NCBI GenBank assembly: GCA_002422985.1
Contig: DITZ01000020.1
Coordinates: forward strand, 1 to 6,418
Length of the DNA: 6,418 bases
Source of the DNA: Sphingomonadales bacterium UBA6171
GTDB lineage: Bacteria > Pseudomonadota > Alphaproteobacteria > Sphingomonadales > Sphingomonadaceae
Direction: 5' to 3'
Below the pieces are notes generated by a model, which searched no databases, was not told the origin of the DNA, and saw nothing but the letters and a program-made list of their open reading frames with translations. This document shows, in pieces, positions 5,539-6,418 of this stretch. A program made the position numbers and the translations under genes. Numbering within the stretch: position 1 is the stretch's first letter; the number at the start of each line of letters is the position of its first letter.

Positions 5539-5590
5539 CACCCTCCCCCCTCCCCTTGCACGGAGGGGCCGGGGGTGGGGGCGCAGGGTC
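5539..5590. repeat. REP-like GC-rich palindrome
   Basis: CCCCTCC at 5547-5553 and GGAGGGG at 5562-5568 form a 7-bp stem with an 8-nt loop. C-runs on the left and G-runs with a GGGGGTGGGG block (5571-5580) on the right flank it. Twelve bases at 5549-5560 are the reverse complement of 1308-1319 in the DUF559-flanking repeat (TGCAAGGGGAGG), so the elements are related at the stem. It is non-coding and lies upstream of the lipoprotein gene. Confidence 0.6.
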
Positions 5591-5632
5591 AAAACCCAAT
5601 GCGGGAAAAGGAAACCCGCCCCATGCTTCGCC

Positions 5633-5723
5633 GCACTTCGCCTCAGGGCGTGACGAAAAGGGTGATTTACGAGCAGCGGAACGCAGAAAATCGCCCTTTG
5701 CCGCCCGCCCTGACGCGAAGTGC
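5633..5723. repeat. Large imperfect inverted repeat downstream of prfC
   Basis: The outer arms 5633-5650 and 5706-5723 match at 17 of 18 positions (GCACTTCGC and TCAGGGCG blocks). The inner arms 5657-5668 and 5688-5699 match at 11 of 12 (AAAGGG and GATTT blocks). Both sides have a 6-nt poorly paired segment between the blocks, so the whole 36-nt arms are in register around a 19-nt loop. It begins 2 nt past the prfC stop. It could terminate prfC transcription or be a MITE-like or REP-type repeat. Confidence 0.75.
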
Positions 5724-5725
5724 CG

Positions 5726-6418
5726 CTAATGCCGCTCCCGCGTTGTTCCAAAGCGAATATTCGGCCACTCACGCATCACCCGCGCCATCTCCCAACTGTC
5801 CCGCGCCAGATACACGACATCGCCATTGGCATCCTCCGCCATCTGGCTGCGCATCCCGTCCACCATGCGCCGCAGCTCCGCGGCATCATCGCAGCTCAGC
5901 CAGCGCGCCGCATCGAATCCACAGGGTTCAAACGTCACCGCCACGCCATATTCAGCCAATATGCGCGATTGCAGCACGTCCAGCTGCAACGCCCCCACCA
6001 CGCCCACCACCCAGGCCGAGCCGAGCATCGGCCGGAACACCCGCGCCACGCCTTCTTCGCCCAGATCCTCCAACGCCTTGCGCATCTGCTTGGATTTCAT
6101 CGGATCATCCAGCTTGGCGCGGCGCAGGATTTCCGGCGCAAAATCCGGCAGCCCGGTAAAGCGCACCGGCGCGCCCTCGTACAGCGCATCCCCCACCCGC
6201 AGCGTGCCATGGTTGGGGATACCCACAATGTCGCCGGGCAGCGCTTCCTCCACCAGTTCGCGGTCGCTGGCGAAGAAGAAGATCGGGTTGTGGATGGCCA
6301 CCGCCTTTCCCGTGCGCTGCTGCGTCAGCTTCATCCCCCGCTTCAGCGTGCCGGAACACACCCGCATAAAGGCCACCCGGTCGCGGTGGTTCGGGTCCAT
6401 ATTGGCCTGCACCTTGAA
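5726..6418 (-). CDS. prfC: Peptide chain release factor 3, partial (N-terminus beyond right edge)
   Basis: C-terminal 230 codons of RF3, the translational GTPase that removes RF1 and RF2 from the ribosome after peptide release. The visible part starts FKVQANMDPNHRDRVAFMRV and covers the end of domain II and domain III. Typical stretches are SGTLKRGMK, FFASDRELVEEALPGDIVGI, MKSKQMRKALEDLGEEGVAR and VGALQLDVLQSRILAEYGV. The GTPase domain with its P-loop lies to the right, outside the window. The family is about 520-530 aa, so a little over 40 percent is present. The frame is open to the edge with no breaks and ends in TAG at 5726. It shares its strand with the lipoprotein gene but is separated from it by 241 nt of repeats, so the two are probably transcribed separately. 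Confidence 0.96.
   Translation of the reverse strand, partial: FKVQANMDPNHRDRVAFMRVCSGTLKRGMKLTQQRTGKAVAIHNPIFFFASDRELVEEALPGDIVGIPNHGTLRVGDALYEGAPVRFTGLPDFAPEILRRAKLDDPMKSKQMRKALEDLGEEGVARVFRPMLGSAWVVGVVGALQLDVLQSRILAEYGVAVTFEPCGFDAARWLSCDDAAELRRMVDGMRSQMAEDANGDVVYLARDSWEMARVMREWPNIRFGTTRERH

Noticed and set aside
5539..5725. CRISPR array
   Set aside because: The repeats here are inverted hairpins of different sequence, not regularly spaced direct repeats.
5485..5772. N-terminal extension of the lipoprotein up to 5772
   Set aside because: It would overlap the end of prfC and translate two repeat elements. The ATG at 5484 gives a perfect lipoprotein signal and has AGGAGG in front.
5329..6159. 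276-aa plus-strand open frame
   Set aside because: It is antisense to the lipoprotein gene and prfC and is extremely rich in Pro, Gln and Arg; a shadow of GC-rich coding sequence.

Overview
The window looks like a GC-rich alphaproteobacterial chromosome, most likely a sphingomonad. The signs are a PEPxxWA-type C-terminal sorting tail, a proton-translocating transhydrogenase split into three genes (alpha part 1, alpha part 2, beta), and a tiny aa3-type cytochrome oxidase subunit IV gene just upstream of it. The species cannot be named from this sequence alone.

Layout: positions 1-3056 hold a minus-strand operon read from right to left: aa3-type cytochrome c oxidase subunit IV (about 41 aa), pntAA (TTG start), a DUF559 endonuclease-like gene, pntAB, and the start of pntB, which runs off the left edge. 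The three pnt genes encode the membrane NAD(P) transhydrogenase, which uses the proton gradient to make NADPH from NADH. The DUF559 gene is an intruder. It is bracketed by two inverted copies of a 45-bp GC-rich palindromic repeat, and the unit sits exactly between the pntAA stop and the pntAB ribosome binding site. One copy supplies the Shine-Dalgarno sequence of the DUF559 gene. The other copy and the old intergenic spacer encode its last 24 residues.

Positions 3057-3383 are a divergent regulatory region. It has an AT-rich island and a near-consensus sigma-54 (-24/-12) promoter that faces a plus-strand gene for a secreted PEPxxWA-CTERM protein (3384-3986). A GC-rich hairpin at 4005-4036 separates this gene from a convergent minus-strand gene for a 481-aa lipoprotein of unknown function (4039-5484).

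Upstream of the lipoprotein gene, 5485-5725 is filled with repeats: a REP-like palindrome related to those around the DUF559 gene, and a large imperfect inverted repeat that begins 2 nt past the stop of prfC. The prfC gene (peptide chain release factor 3) is cut by the right edge, so only its C-terminal 230 codons are present.

The most interesting signal is the repeat-bounded DUF559 cassette inside an energy-metabolism operon. Next is the sigma-54 promoter in front of the PEP-CTERM gene. No tRNA, rRNA, CRISPR array or classical insertion sequence was seen.
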